Part shown: positions 10,727-22,639 of the stretch, piece by piece | Layout of the letters: the number at the start of each line of letters is the position of its first letter | How positions within the stretch are numbered: position 1 is the first letter of the stretch | Assembly: GCF_023278565.1 (NCBI RefSeq) | Contig: NC_064678.1 | Span: forward strand, 2,728,001 to 2,792,000 | Reading direction: 5' to 3' | Length of the DNA stretch: 64,000 nucleotides | From: Colletotrichum lupini | Lineage: Eukaryota > Ascomycota > Sordariomycetes > Glomerellales > Glomerellaceae | Program-made: the position numbers and the translations under genes | The notes under the pieces: generated by a model | What the model was told of the DNA's origin: nothing | Databases searched by the model: none | What the model saw: the letters and a program-made list of their open reading frames with translations, nothing else

Positions 10727-13700
10727 TGTTGATGAAGGCGGCCTTGAGTGAACGTTGGAATCTGCCAATGACAAATGCGGAAGTGTGTGTCGTCTAGGTT
10801 GACGTCGGTAGTGGTGGGCAGGCGAGTGAAGTCAAATTGATGTCGAGAAAGCGGATGGTGGGGCCGGGAGGAGGAAGACTGGGGGTTGAGATTGCCAGTA
10901 GTTACTGAGATACTACCATCGAAGCCTTGGCATAGCATTGAGGGATGTACCTTGCTATCTGATTCTCCTAAGTCCTTTCCTCGTCTAGCGTAGTTACCCG
11001 CGCGGGTGGATTGTTCACCACACCATTGCATTCCTCTCCTGCTTCTCTTCTCCGGGCTCCCTCTTCCTGGCACTGATACCAGCGCAACTGCGCCCTGCTG
11101 CCAATAGTTCCAACATGACTCTTCCTCCCGACTCAGCCTTTTGCGCCTCTCCCGCTTGTATATTCAAGTCATAGGTCAACTCAGTCCGATCCACCCTCAG
11201 CAATCAGTACCAGGCCAGACAGATCTGGATCTTGTCTCGGGAACGGCATGTACACGAGCCTCAACCTGCGTCGCCAGTGCGCACGTCAACTGTCTCAGCC
11301 CAAACGTGGACCTGGAATGGTCAAGGGGTGTGGCTTTCTCATCACTGAAAGATGATGTGAGTGGCACGCAAAGACAGGCACGATCTAGGCACATCATGCT
11401 TAGCTGCATCTGTTGTGATGGAGGCACCTTTGGTTTCTGGCACCCAACGAAAACGACTGCATTTTGGCGTGCCTCAGAACCTGCCGCTTCCCATCGTCTC
11501 CGCATTTTCACCTCAAATCACGCCCGAGAACACGTGGATGAGCAACTCTGTACTCCAGAGAACGAGTGAGTTGTTCCGCAAAGTGACAGCTCGAGAAGCA
11601 ACGGAAGCACCAGATCCATGACGCCCAACAAAGCCAACGGTAATCTGCCAGCCCGCTAGACGGAATTGCATCGTTCCGGATCCGGCGTATCGCTTGCCCT
11701 CCGGTATGGTACGCGTGGATTTGCAAGGCAGCGGCTGCTTTCACCAAGACATTTGTCTTTTGAAGATGAATCAGGCCTCTACCAAGGCTACCAGACTATC
11801 GGGGCCAGACGCACGAGCGAGAGAAACGGGCAAGTCGTTACGCGACAAAAGTCTGGTACACGCGATGCTACGCAAATGAGCACGATACAACGGCATCCTG
11901 GCCTCGGAGCAGCTATTTGCCCGCCCACTCTGGTTAGACGGCTTGGGGAGTGTCACCGACCGAAAGCCTACCTCATGCCATTCGCCGCCGCCTTCTACAA
12001 CAGATTGATTAGATTGCTCAGCCTAGCTCCATCTCATTGGACATCCTCGCCGGCTGACTTTAACGTACATCAACGCTGTCGCTTCGAGTTGTATGTATGA
12101 AGGCAGTCTTTGCCCTACTGACGCAGCGCGCGCGGCTGCTTCCGGCGATGGCGGCAACGAGCACCAGCCAGCTGTGCAATGTGACGAGTCTAAGCTGGCT
12201 GGAAGCACACTTTGGCCAGCCGCGTCGCGTCACATATCACTGAGAGTTCTTGACGGACTGTCAAACTACGGATTGAAGTGGACGACGACGAGTGTAGTCC
12301 AGCACTGGCCAGGCCAGGTCCACGCCACTCACTTCATGTCCCGTCCTCCCGCGCTCTCCCGTCAGGCCCTGGCACCTCTAGTTCATCCCGTCCCCGGAGG
12401 CGGCGTGTAAGTCGAGGAAACCCCCACTGGAACGGTGCCGTTTCCAAGCGAAAACACGGGGCCTGTCAAGCAAGCCCTTGACGAGTTACCCTCTCGGGGA
12501 TTAGACGCGGGTGGACTATGGCGAAGATCACGACTAACGGATCACGGCCTAATGCAGCAAGGTCAAGGGGGACCAGGGTCACCCTTTTAGCAGGTGACTT
12601 TGAGGAGGTCGACAAGATTTGCTGCTGACAAGACATTCCAAGGATCTCTCTCACAAGGGATTTTTGGGCTCCAACTTGTACCCGAAAAACACGGCCCGTA
12701 CGAGGGCCTTTGCAATCATGTTTCTATCCCATCTAGGCAAGTCAATCTAAAATCTGCAAGATGCAGATAGGCACACTGATACCAGAGCTCCACACTGGAT
12801 GCTACTATCTGGATGCATTTTGGAGCCGGACGCCTGGCTTTCACTCAGCCCTCAGCCCTCGGCCATGACAGTGTCTGGCTTGTGAGGCGGATTCTGTCTC
12901 TCCTTGGCGTTGTCTCGTTTCTTTTTGCGGTTTGGCTCGATTCACCCAAATTGTGTCAACGACCCCCGTGCTTCCGTCTTTGGCTGTGTGCTGTGTAGCG
13001 AGGCACCGTCCGAGTCCTGGCGGCGGTTCACGGCATGCTGCAGACAACGGTGGGGTCGAGGGGCTGTTCATCATAGGCGTGACGGACCACTCTACTTTAA
13101 CCTCAACGAACTTTGCTCGCCTACCCTTTCCTTGCCATAGTATGTACCCTACACAAAAGTACCTCGTCTATGGACCATGGTCTTTTCCATCGCAACGCAA
13201 AAGAAATGTAGAGTGCTTTGTCAAGCTGACCAAACCAAAACAGCTAGTCCAGGCTCTATGGAGCTAGACCATACGGCCCTCTCTGTTTCTCAAATTCTCA
13301 AATCCTCGTAGGGGAATCCATCTTAATCTAGATCCACGATCCGTGAGACCTTCCCTGGCAAACAATTTCCCCCGTCTTTTCTTCTCGCCTCCCTTCCCGC
13401 TTACCGCTGTCCAAGCTCCCCTCCCGCCCTGCTGCTGCGCCTGCTCCAGCTGCGGAGAACAAGATGGCGTGAAAGTTACACCGGCTACCGGCATCGAAAA
13501 GGACCCTCCTCGATGATGGGGTTGGCTATCTCGCCATTGGGCATTGGTATGGAGCGGCGATATGTGTACACGTACGGTGTCTGAGTTCTTTTACTCAGCG
13601 GCCGTACGACGCAGCTGTCCAGGAACGGCTCGAGGCTCTCCACATGAACCAAGGCTTGTTATTCTTTTGCTTGGCATCTTCGAGTCTCGGGGCTGGACGA

Positions 13701-13743
13701 GAGAGATGTAGCTACCCTACCGTGTGAGGAGGGGAAGTCCCTG

Positions 13744-13757
13744 TTTTTTTTTTTTTT
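13744..13757 (+). repeat. T14 homopolymer
   Basis: Fourteen consecutive T residues in non-coding sequence. Possibly a nucleosome-disfavouring promoter element, or simply slippage; the exact length may be a sequencing artefact. Confidence 0.8.
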
Positions 13758-14066
13758 GTCGACTTCAACGGATCGACTTATCTGGGGAACGTGGCGCTTG
13801 TCTCACATGGATGTTTATGGAGCTGGGCAGTCGGTCCCTGGTATGCACAGGTCTTTGGGACCACCGTTGTGTAAGTGCGTTGTAAGCAAAGCAACATGAG
13901 AGGGCCAACAAATTGAGAGAGGGTACCATGTGAAGCGGGTGGCCGGCCGCGAAGGGAAGGTCTAGACTGAATACACAATCCGACGGCTATCATTGCAACA
14001 TTTTCATCGGGGCAACCTTGGGCTGATCGCCCTCGAGTCTGACGGTGATACCCTCCCTCTTCTTTC

Positions 14067-14095
14067 TTATCTGAACGTTTGCCCTGCTATCTGAA
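14067..14095 (-). promoter_or_regulatory. Two near-matches to the SreA/Sre1-type GATA iron-repressor site
   Basis: Read on the minus strand, 14067-14075 is TTCAGATAA and 14087-14095 is TTCAGATAG. The fungal siderophore/iron repressor GATA factors bind ATCWGATAA; these differ at one and two positions. They lie about 1 kb upstream of a ferric-reductase-like gene. Binding is inference from sequence similarity and context. Confidence 0.3.
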
Positions 14096-14330
14096 GTCCA
14101 GCTGCAATCAGGAAAGGAGGGGATGATCAGGAAAAGAAAAGAAAAATAAGGGTGAGTGGGAGAAAAAGCCACGCGGGTCAAGCCACGGGAACTACGTCGG
14201 TAGACCGCATTCATCCAAGGACAGCGTGTAAGTGGGGCATGCAGACAACTTGTGTAAGTTCACGTATGAGTTACATAGAGTGGCAGGACTCGACGCCTTT
14301 TTTCACAGTTTTTCAACGCCCCTCTTCATC

Positions 14331-14339
14331 ATCAGATAC
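14331..14339 (+). promoter_or_regulatory. Third near-match to the SreA/Sre1-type GATA site
   Basis: ATCAGATAC, one mismatch from ATCWGATAA, about 750 bp upstream of the start codon at 15090. Confidence 0.3.
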
Positions 14340-15089
14340 ATCTCAAAAGTACTGGATGAAGGAAGAGATAGGAATCGGTAGGGAGGTATGGGAAAAAGGC
14401 AAGGAAGGTACGCTCTAGGGAAAGAATCAGGTAGTAGCAACTCCTTCCCAGACAGATCCGCTCTGCCAAACCTTACAGTCTCGTAATATTCAGGGTTGGC
14501 TATTATTTTTCTTTCTTTCTACCTTACCTTAAAATAAGATCGATTCTAAGCCACAAGGGTGGGATGAATCTAAAATCTCAAGGAAGGCACGACCTGGACT
14601 GTGTACCTGACCTCCTTCCCTACCTACTCAACCTACCCGGGCCAACCTCCACCACCACCACCACCACCTGGCCCCCCCTCCTTCACACATATTCACCTCA
14701 CCTCAATATTATCTCCGGTACACAACGCTTCACTTTATTCTTCCTCACCCTCTCCCGCTCCCGCTTGCCGCAAACGGGGGTCTTCCAGGTTTTTTTCACT
14801 TCACACACACCTCCCACTGCCGCGTCCCGAGTAAGTATCCTCCCTCTTCATCACAATACTCTGAGACCCTCCGCGCCATTCTTATCAACGAGTCTTCTTT
14901 CACACCCTCGTCAACACATCATAACAATACCTTCTTGTTATAAACTTGGCACATTCCCGCTTCTCATCCGTCCTTTCGGTTCACTTCAACTCACGACGAC
15001 AACCTTGCTCACCGCACTAATCCTCCATCCCTTCTCCAGACTGCGAATAGCCTCAAATTGCTCACTCATCCGCACGACTACGCGCAAAA

Positions 15090-17070
15090 ATGGCTGGAGG
15101 AGCTAGTGGCCCCTCAGCTTACCCTTTGCTCTTCGCAAAGCGGACCAAGCTGAACCAGGAGGCGATGATTTACTTCGCCATCGCCCTGGCTTCTATCATG
15201 GGCCTCTTCATCGTCTTCCATCTTGGTCGTCGTGGTGCTTCAAAGGCCGGTCTTAATACGAAGCTGTCTGGTCTGGCAAAGCCTTTCCTCTTTGTGTCTC
15301 GGTAAGATTCGAGAAAAAATCAGCTTCTGCTTTATCGCATGAAATTACTGACCACCACATAGATCCATCCGAAGAGTCACCGTCTACAAGTTCCCTGCCC
15401 TGCCATCCACCGGCCACTTCGTTGTAGCTCTTAGCTACCTCATCATCAACATCGCCCTGCTATTCACTCACATCGACGCCTCCGCTCTTCCCTATCTCAC
15501 GGTCATTGCGGCTCGCGCAGGATGGTAGGTTTTACAAAGCCTCGAATACCATTAGCATCTTTGGAAACACCAGAAACTGATCCTTTACAGGCTGTCCATC
15601 GCCAACATCGCCTTCGTGGTCTTCCTCAGCCTGAAGAACACTCCTCTCGGCTTCCTAACCGCTTGGTCTTACGAGAGGCTCAATGTCTTGCACCAAATCG
15701 CCGGATACATCACCATGGTCCTTATCATTGTCCACGGTGCCACATACTCCGCCTACTTCATCGAGGCTGGTAACATGGCACGCCTTCGTGTTGCTGAAGA
15801 AATCTACGGCATAGCCTCCGGGTTCACATTCCTTTCTCTTGTGCTCGCCGGAGCCATCGTACGATTGTGGTACTATGAGCTCTTCTACATTCTTCACGTG
15901 TCCTTCTTCGCAATTTCGATGGTTCTCGTCGGCCTTCACCAGCCCGAACTTAGCAAGAAGATCATCATCATTACGGCTGTTGCTGCTGGTATCTGGGTTG
16001 CGGACCGCGTTGTGAGATTCATTCGCGTCGTGCTTTACAGCTTCAACAACAACGCAACCGTCTACCCGCTCCCCCACGGTGGCACTCGCATCATCCTCAA
16101 GAAGGCCCCCGTCGGCGCAAGTTCTGGAGAACACTGCTTCCTATGGGTTCCCAAGATCCGCGCTCTGGAGATGCACCCTTTCACCATTGCCGCCATGAAC
16201 CCTCTCGAGTTTGTCATCAACTCGTACGATGGCTTCACCCGCGAGCTCCACGAATACGCAGTCCAGAACCCCGGTGCAACCCTCAAGGCTTCCGTTGAGG
16301 GCTCCTATGGAACGTTCCCCAACCCTTCCGAGTACAACAAGATCGTACTCGTCGCTGGAGGTAGTGGAGCCAGCTTCACTGTTGGCACGGTCCTCAACCT
16401 GTTGAAGAAGGTCGCACAGGGATCTATGCCGAGTGTCACTTTTGTCTGGATGGTCAAGGATCCCGGTAAGTACATTTCGCGATTAACTTTGTCTCCCAAA
16501 CTCCCAAACTAATCAGATCTCTCAGCTCGTCTCGAGTGGTTCGCCGGTCACCTTTCCACTATTCGTCAGGCCCTCGGTGCTAACATCCAACTCTACGTCA
16601 CCCGCGCGCCTGGAAGTCAGGGCTCCTCCTCCCAGACTCCCGGCTCTTCCAAGGAGGATCGATCCCGCTCGGGCACCATCTCGTCTGAGGCATCGACGCC
16701 CTTCACCCCTTCATCTGAGAAGTTCGAGACCACCAACGGCGTTCCTCAGCAGCCTCCTCGTATCAACACTCGCACTGTGTCCGACCCCGAGAAGTCCGGT
16801 TTTGAGTCTGATGCCACATCGCCTTCGTCTCCCACCATCCAGCAGAACGGAGCTTTGAACAGCTTGGGCGGTATCCCTGTTCACTACGGACGCCCCGACG
16901 TCGCCAAGATCATCCAGAATGCTATTGATGAGACGCCCTCTGGCGAGCGAGTTCTCGTCATGGGCTGTGGCCCTGAGAGCCTGATGACGCAGGTCCGCAA
17001 TACGACTGCCAGGTGCATCCGCACATCTGGTCCAGCCGTGGAGCTTCACTGCGAGCAGTTTGGCTGGTAA
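15090..17070 (+). CDS. Ferric-reductase-like transmembrane flavocytochrome, 4 exons
   Basis: Exons 15090-15301, 15363-15524, 15591-16465 and 16526-17070 give 597 residues. The family moves electrons from NADPH through FAD and two b-type hemes across a membrane, usually to reduce Fe(III) or Cu(II) before uptake. Two paired-histidine helices are clear: His159/His173 (LHQIAGYITMVLIIVHG) and His227/His241 (LHVSFFAISMVLVGLH), each 14 apart as in FRE and NOX proteins. HPFT at 320-323 is the FAD-binding motif, and VLVAGGSGAS near 380 plus VLVMGCGPESL near the C-terminus form the NADPH-binding lobe. Between them sits a Ser/Thr/Pro-rich insertion (about 445-520). There is no clear signal peptide; the N-terminus carries one membrane segment. 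GATA-like sites upstream are consistent with iron control. A NOX-like or Aim14-like role is an alternative; metalloreductase is favoured. Confidence 0.9.
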
Positions 17071-19091
17071 TTCGTGACAGCTGTCCGTGGGAGATGCATC
17101 CTGAGTTACGAGGAGTGGTTTAGCATGGCTTTATTGTCGTCAACATCCTTACTGGCTCATATCACTGGCGTCACTCCACGAAGTTCTTCGTGTGCATACT
17201 TTGATCTCCTTTGGTCTCTTTGTATGGTGTTGGAGTATACACGGGTACAGGAACGGCCTTCTGGTTTTGCTCTTCTTTTTGCTTTTATGCGGCGGCAGCT
17301 TGGCAACAAAAAGAACAGAGGACATAGGGATTGGATCCTTTCTTGGGGTTTGGCCAAAGAGATATCGTTCTGCTAGGTAGCTGCCGCCCGGTCATTGTCG
17401 TCGCGCGCGCGTTCATACCCTCTTACAGAAGCTTGGCCTCGGTGGCCACACTGTAGCTTTCGATGATTCATAGAACAATGGACAATTAGGAAACCCAAAT
17501 CTGCTACTCGATTCCTATGTGATAGCATCCTCTTATGCATGTCATGTACCTTACCCCTGTGGGTTTCAGTGTGGAGTATGGGAGTGTGGAATAGTTTATG
17601 TTTCGTAGATTAATCTGAAATTTTGTAAACTCTGAGGACAGATTTGGTAAGCTCTTCGAAGGCTTGACAGCCGATGTGGTTGGGGCAAATACAGATAATG
17701 ATGAAGAAGTTTCCAACGGTCGTCTGATGTCCGGATCGTGATACCCCGCCAAGGGCTTTTCCCTCGGAGCATCCATGACTATGTCGAACTTTAGATCAAA
17801 CCCCCCTTAGCCGTGGAAAAACAGGATACTCGCCGACGGTCTATTATCACCGAGTCACTTTCGCGTAATAAAGCTATTGGACTAAACAATATGAAGCCCT
17901 CGAGTTCAGCTTGAGTTTATAATCGATCGATAAACCAAACACCCCAGAGGTCGTTCAGAATGCGCACCCTGCACGAGTAGCGAATTCAAGAGTACCACGA
18001 TCCCGGGTCATCCTTTCCTAGTAGCTACAACAGATTCCAATAATCTCCGCTTACTTAAGCCGCGCGAGACGGCGAGCAGCGAGAGCGTAGAAGAGAGGGT
18101 GTCGAGACGGAGGGAGGTAAGGGGGGATATGAACTCGAAACCCACGGGGACCAGACAACTCGAGCCGGCCCGAGACGAGAATCGCTTCCAAGCTTGCCAC
18201 GACAGCTTCCACCAGAAACCGGGACCACGCCGGCCAAAGGCCTCACGCACAAAGGTAACCAACTCACCGTGCCGCTGGATCAAAGAATACTAATGTCGCA
18301 ATGACACTGCCGACGCAGCCGCCGCCTTACATGGTACCTCCAATCGCGGAATCCCATACATCTCATCTCCAGGCCCGGCCGGAATTGAGCATGACCACAA
18401 AAAAACGGAGCATCGCTTCCCGTAACTCTATTCTGGCTCCCCGATGAAACGACTAAATCACGGTCCCCCCATCATACACACCGACTCCCGCTGACTACTT
18501 CGAGAAAGCGGGCAATGAGCCTCCGCGATGGAAATGCTAGAGGGAGAAGAAAGTCACGATGATCTAGTTTGGGCGATTTATGTGGTAGGTACACCCGTTT
18601 TGGGAAGCCTCGTCGGGGAGGTTGGCAATTTGATTTGAGATGGCATCGGGAGTCGTTGCCGGGGCTTCTTGATGTCGGCCGATTATGTTGAAGTCTTCGG
18701 CTCCGAGTTGTTGGGTACGCCTACTGCTGAGCACGCCTCTTTGGCGATACCTAGGGCGCAAACATTGTACACCGCTTCAAGCGGTCAAGTCATAGGAAGA
18801 AGGATAGGAGGGGAGAAGGGGCATCAACGAGCAGAATCAGGCCTTTACTCTCTTTGAACGTGAATAGTCTTGTATTCTTGTATTCGGTCTATCTAAGAGT
18901 CCGAGAGGAGGTATCATTGTTGAACAGATGCATGTTTCTTTAGTCTTTCTTTCCGTATTCCCCAGCGCCATTTGTTGAATAAATGGAATGCCGCTTTCCT
19001 TTTTTCCCACGTCCCGCCATGAAAAATTAATTCTCTCTATAAGCGCCCCCAAAATTCACAATGTCGTACGTAAGATGGTCCCTCTACACAT
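17071..19091. other. Intergenic between two convergent genes
   Basis: About 2 kb separating the reductase gene (plus) and the C1-THF synthase gene (minus). Only short frames without recognisable content; both 3' UTRs must lie here. Confidence 0.6.
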
Positions 19092-22000
19092 TTAGAACAA
19101 GCCGTCAATCTCACCGGTCTCGGTGTCGACGTCGACGTTCAAGTAGCCAGGGGCAGTGGGCAGACCCGGGATGGTCTGGATATCTGCGGCGAGCGCGTAG
19201 CTGTAACTTTTGTCAGAAATGTAATGATTCTCTCATGGGTAGCTCAACTTACACGTAGCCTGCACCAGCAGCCAGTCTGACGTCCCTGATGGGAACGGTG
19301 AAGCCAGTAGGAGCACCCTTCAGCTCAGGGTCGTGAGACAGGGAGTACTGCGTCTTGGCAACGCAGATGGGAAGGTTTCCGAAGCCTTGCCTGGTGTAGG
19401 TATCAACCTTCTTCTGAGCTAGCTCGCTGAACTCAACAGCAGCTGCGCCGTACATCTTCTGACCGATAGCCTCGATGCGCTGCTGAACGGTTCCCTCGAG
19501 GTCGTACAGAAGCTTGTAATCCTTGGGCTTCTCACTGGCGGCGATGACACCCTTGCCCAGCTCGATGGCGCCCTTTCCACCCTCGGCCCAGTGGTTGGAC
19601 AGGATGGCATCCTCGGCACCGGCAGCGATGGACTCCTCACGGATGACAGCGATTTCAGCGTCAGTGTCCGTGACGAACTTGTTAATGGCAACAACAACGG
19701 GAATGCCGTACTGCTTGGCATTCTCAATGTGCTTCTTCAAGTTGACGCAACCAGCGCGAAGAATGTCGACATTCTCCTCCTTGTACACAGCATTGAGAGG
19801 CGCACCAGGGGAGATAGGGGGACCGCCGCCGTGAACCTTGAGAGCTCGGACGGTCGCAACGATAACAACAACGTCGGGAACAAGGCCGGAGGCACGGCAC
19901 TTGAGGTTGAAGAAACGCTCACCACCCATGGTGAAGTCAAAGCCAGCCTCAGTGATGGCGAAACCAGCCTTCTCAGAGTGGTCCTCATCAGGCTCGGTAC
20001 CGACAATCTTCAGGGCCATCTTGTCAGCCAGAATGGAGCTGTTGCCAACACTGATGTTGGCAAAAGGACCAGCGTGCACAAACACAGGAGTTCCCTCCAA
20101 GGTTTGCATCAGGTTGGGCTTCAGGGCGTCTCTCATCAGGGCAGTGAGAGCGCCGCCAGCGCCAATGTCGTCGCAGGTGACAGGGTCACCAGCTCTGGAG
20201 CTAGCAATAACCATGCTGCCCAGACGCTTACGCATATCAGCCAGGTCGGTGCTAAGAGCAAGAATGGCCATGCACTCGCTGGCAACAGAGATGTCGAAGC
20301 CAGTCTCACGGGTCTGGCCCTTCTCAGTCGGCGCAGTGCCAACGGTGATACCACGCAAGTGGCGATCGTTGACGTCCAGGACTCGTCTCCAGGTGATGGT
20401 CTCTGGGTCGATGTCGAGGCGAGCGAAACGGCGGATCTCATCAGCGGTAAGGTCGTCGGGGTTCGTCTTGTCGATGCCGAGCTTCTTAAGACGGGGCAAG
20501 AAGACCGGCGGGAATACTCTCTTACCGCCCTTGGCGGGCACAAGACGCTTGTAGAGAGGACCATCCTTCTGGGTGTTCTCGTGGAACATGCGAGTCTCAA
20601 TCGCAGCGGCGAGCAGGTTGTTTGCCGCAGTGATGGCGTGGATGTCTCCAGTCAAGTGGAGGTTGAACTCGTCCATGGGGATAACCTGGGCATAACCACC
20701 ACCAGCGGCACCACCCTTGATACCAAAGGTAGGCCCCTGACTAGGCTGGCGGACGTTGGCGAAGGTAACGCGGCCAAGGTGTGCGCCAAGGGCTTGAGCA
20801 ATACCCATCGTGGTGGTCGACTTGCCCTCACCAAGAGGCGTGGGGGTGATACCCGTAACGACAACGTACTTGCCGTTGCGACGGTGCTCCAGGCGCTTCA
20901 AGATAGTCAAGTCGACCTTGGCCTTGTAGGCTCCGTACGGCTCGAGTTCATGAGATGCAATGCCGACCTCCTTGGCCAGGCGAGTGATTTGCTTGGGGTT
21001 CTGGGCTCTGGAGACCTCAATGTCGGAGGGGACAGGCTCCTTAAGGTGCAGCGGCAGAGGAGAGATCTTTCTCTGTTTTTGCTTCTCGAACGACTTTACC
21101 GTAGACTCGACGACGTTGGACAGAAGCATAGCAACGGTCATGGGACCAACACCACCCGGAACAGGGGTGATGTGGGAAGCAACCTCGGCAGCGGAGTCAT
21201 AGTCGACGTCTCCGACGAGGCGCTGGCCAGACTTCTTGGAGGCATCGGGGACGTAGTTGGTACCGACATCAATCACAACAACACCAGGCTTGAGCCACTC
21301 GCCCTTGACGAATCCGGGCTGGCCAATGGCCGCAATGACAATGTCCGCCGCCTTGAGGTGTGCCTCCAAGTCTTGGCTCTTGGAGTGGCACACGGTAACA
21401 GTCGCGTCGGCGTTGCGAAGCAGGTAGCTGACAGGGCTGCCAACGATATCACTGCGTCCAAGGACAACAGCGTTCTTGCCCTTCACGTCGACTCCAGCCT
21501 CCTTCAACAAAACCATCACACCCTTAGGAGTGCAAGGGATGAAGAAAGGGCGGCCACCCTTCTTGGCAAGCTCGCCGATGTTCCTGGTGCCGAAGCCATC
21601 GACATCCTTCTCGTCTGCAACGGCAGATGTGATGACGTACTCATCGAGGTGCTTCGGGATGGGGAGCTGAACCAAGATACCGTGAACGGCAGGGTCGTCG
21701 TTGAGGCGGTAGATGCGATCCAGGAGCTCGGGCTCAGAGATGGACTCGGGGAAGTTGACCAATTCACAATCGACATTTGCCTGACCATGTTAATCATTGA
21801 TCAGTGGACCTAGGGTGTCAGTGACATGTCTTACCTCCTTTGCGGCCTTCTGCTTCATGCGCACATAGGTGCCTGCGGGGTTGTGAGCATCGTGATAAAT
21901 TTCATGGTGGGGTAAATGACGAAGTACGACATACTTGAGTCCGATCTGTCACCGACTGTGGAAGAGTATTGTCAGCACTGCGAAGGTATGACGAGTTCCG

Positions 22001-22141
22001 AAAGTGATGAGAAATACCTTGAATGATGGTCAGGCGAGGCTGGAACCTAGGGTTCGCCTTTTGCTTCTCGAGAATGTCGCTGGCAATGGACTCCCGAATC
22101 TTCTTGGCGACGGCAGTGCCATCGATCTTGTTGGCGACCAT
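19092..22141 (-). CDS. ADE3: C1-tetrahydrofolate synthase (trifunctional dehydrogenase/cyclohydrolase/formate ligase), 5 exons
   Basis: Exons on the minus strand: 22018-22141, 21935-21955 (21 nt), 21835-21872, 19253-21780 and 19092-19200; 939 residues, the normal family length. The enzyme interconverts 5,10-methylene-, methenyl- and 10-formyl-THF and makes 10-formyl-THF from formate with ATP, feeding purine, thymidylate and formyl-Met synthesis. N-terminal part: catalytic Tyr51 and Lys55 (TYVRMK), [14 protein letters not shown] (NADP site), [16 protein letters not shown]-terminal synthetase: P-loop [26 protein letters not shown] and [17 protein letters not shown]. The start at 22141 gives the cytosolic form. 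The same frame stays open upstream to an ATG at 22639, and the residues just before Met1 (SQNRSFATSA) resemble a mitochondrial presequence, so a longer mitochondrial form is possible. Confidence 0.95.
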
Positions 22142-22639
22142 GGCTGAGGTTGCAAAGGACCTATTTTGGGAAATCGAATCGTAGGAACCCGGGGCCCTTG
22201 CAATGAATGGACGGGGGGATTGCCAAGAAACCAGAGATGCAACTTGTCCTCGCAGGTGTCCAAAGGCGAAGTTTTTGGGATGATGGAAAGAAGATGAAAA
22301 TGTCGGGACGGGCACCGAAGTCAAGCGCGCAAGTTGGGTGTAAGCGGGAGCAGCGAGAATGAGGGGTGGTGGGCAGCGGTGCAAGTCGGGATTTAGCGCG
22401 CTGCAGGGCCGACGGCCAGATGGGGAACGACCCGTATCTACCCCAAGGTTCAGAAGTGACCGGCGGGAAGGGGAGGTTTGGTTCTTTCGGGACAGTGACG
22501 ATGGGTTGTGAGTGGCCGATGGTGCTCTCGAGGGCAACCCGCGGGTTCTCAGCCGAAGCTGAGACTTGTTGGGCATGGCCATGCGGCGTGTTGTCCAAGA
22601 CAGCCTCTGAGGGCCTTTCAACTGGCTGATAGACGACAT
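22142..22639 (-). other. Possible mitochondrial N-terminal extension of C1-THF synthase
   Basis: In-frame with the synthase and free of stops for 166 codons up to an ATG at 22639. The last part is basic and Ser/Arg-rich with almost no acidic residues and ends NRSFATSA directly before Met1, like presequences cut by the matrix processing peptidase. An acceptor-like CAAAATAG just before that segment could also mark an upstream leader exon. Whether it is translated is unknown. Confidence 0.35.

Larger units (their letters stand above)
10062..15089. other. Five-kilobase gene-poor region
   Basis: No frame here shows recognisable protein content or a consistent exon chain on either strand; the longest frames are below 190 codons and compositionally random. 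It contains the 56-bp inverted repeat (10406-10726), a T14 tract, CCA repeats, near-matches to an iron-regulator site and, from about 14600 to 15089, a pyrimidine-rich leader typical of a strong fungal promoter or 5' UTR for the reductase gene. Lineage-specific genes or long non-coding RNAs cannot be excluded. Confidence 0.55.

Noticed and set aside
15090..17070. Calling the reductase gene an NADPH oxidase (NoxA/B)
   Set aside because: The heme-His spacing and HPFT motif are shared, but the variable Ser/Pro insertion between nucleotide-binding blocks and the overall order fit fungal ferric-reductase-like proteins better; I left the exact subfamily open.
19591..21813. 740-codon plus-strand open frame opposite C1-THF synthase
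   Set aside because: The minus strand encodes every conserved C1-THF synthase motif. The antisense frame is open because of the strong third-position bias of the real gene and has a Val/Gly/Leu-rich, unfamily-like composition.
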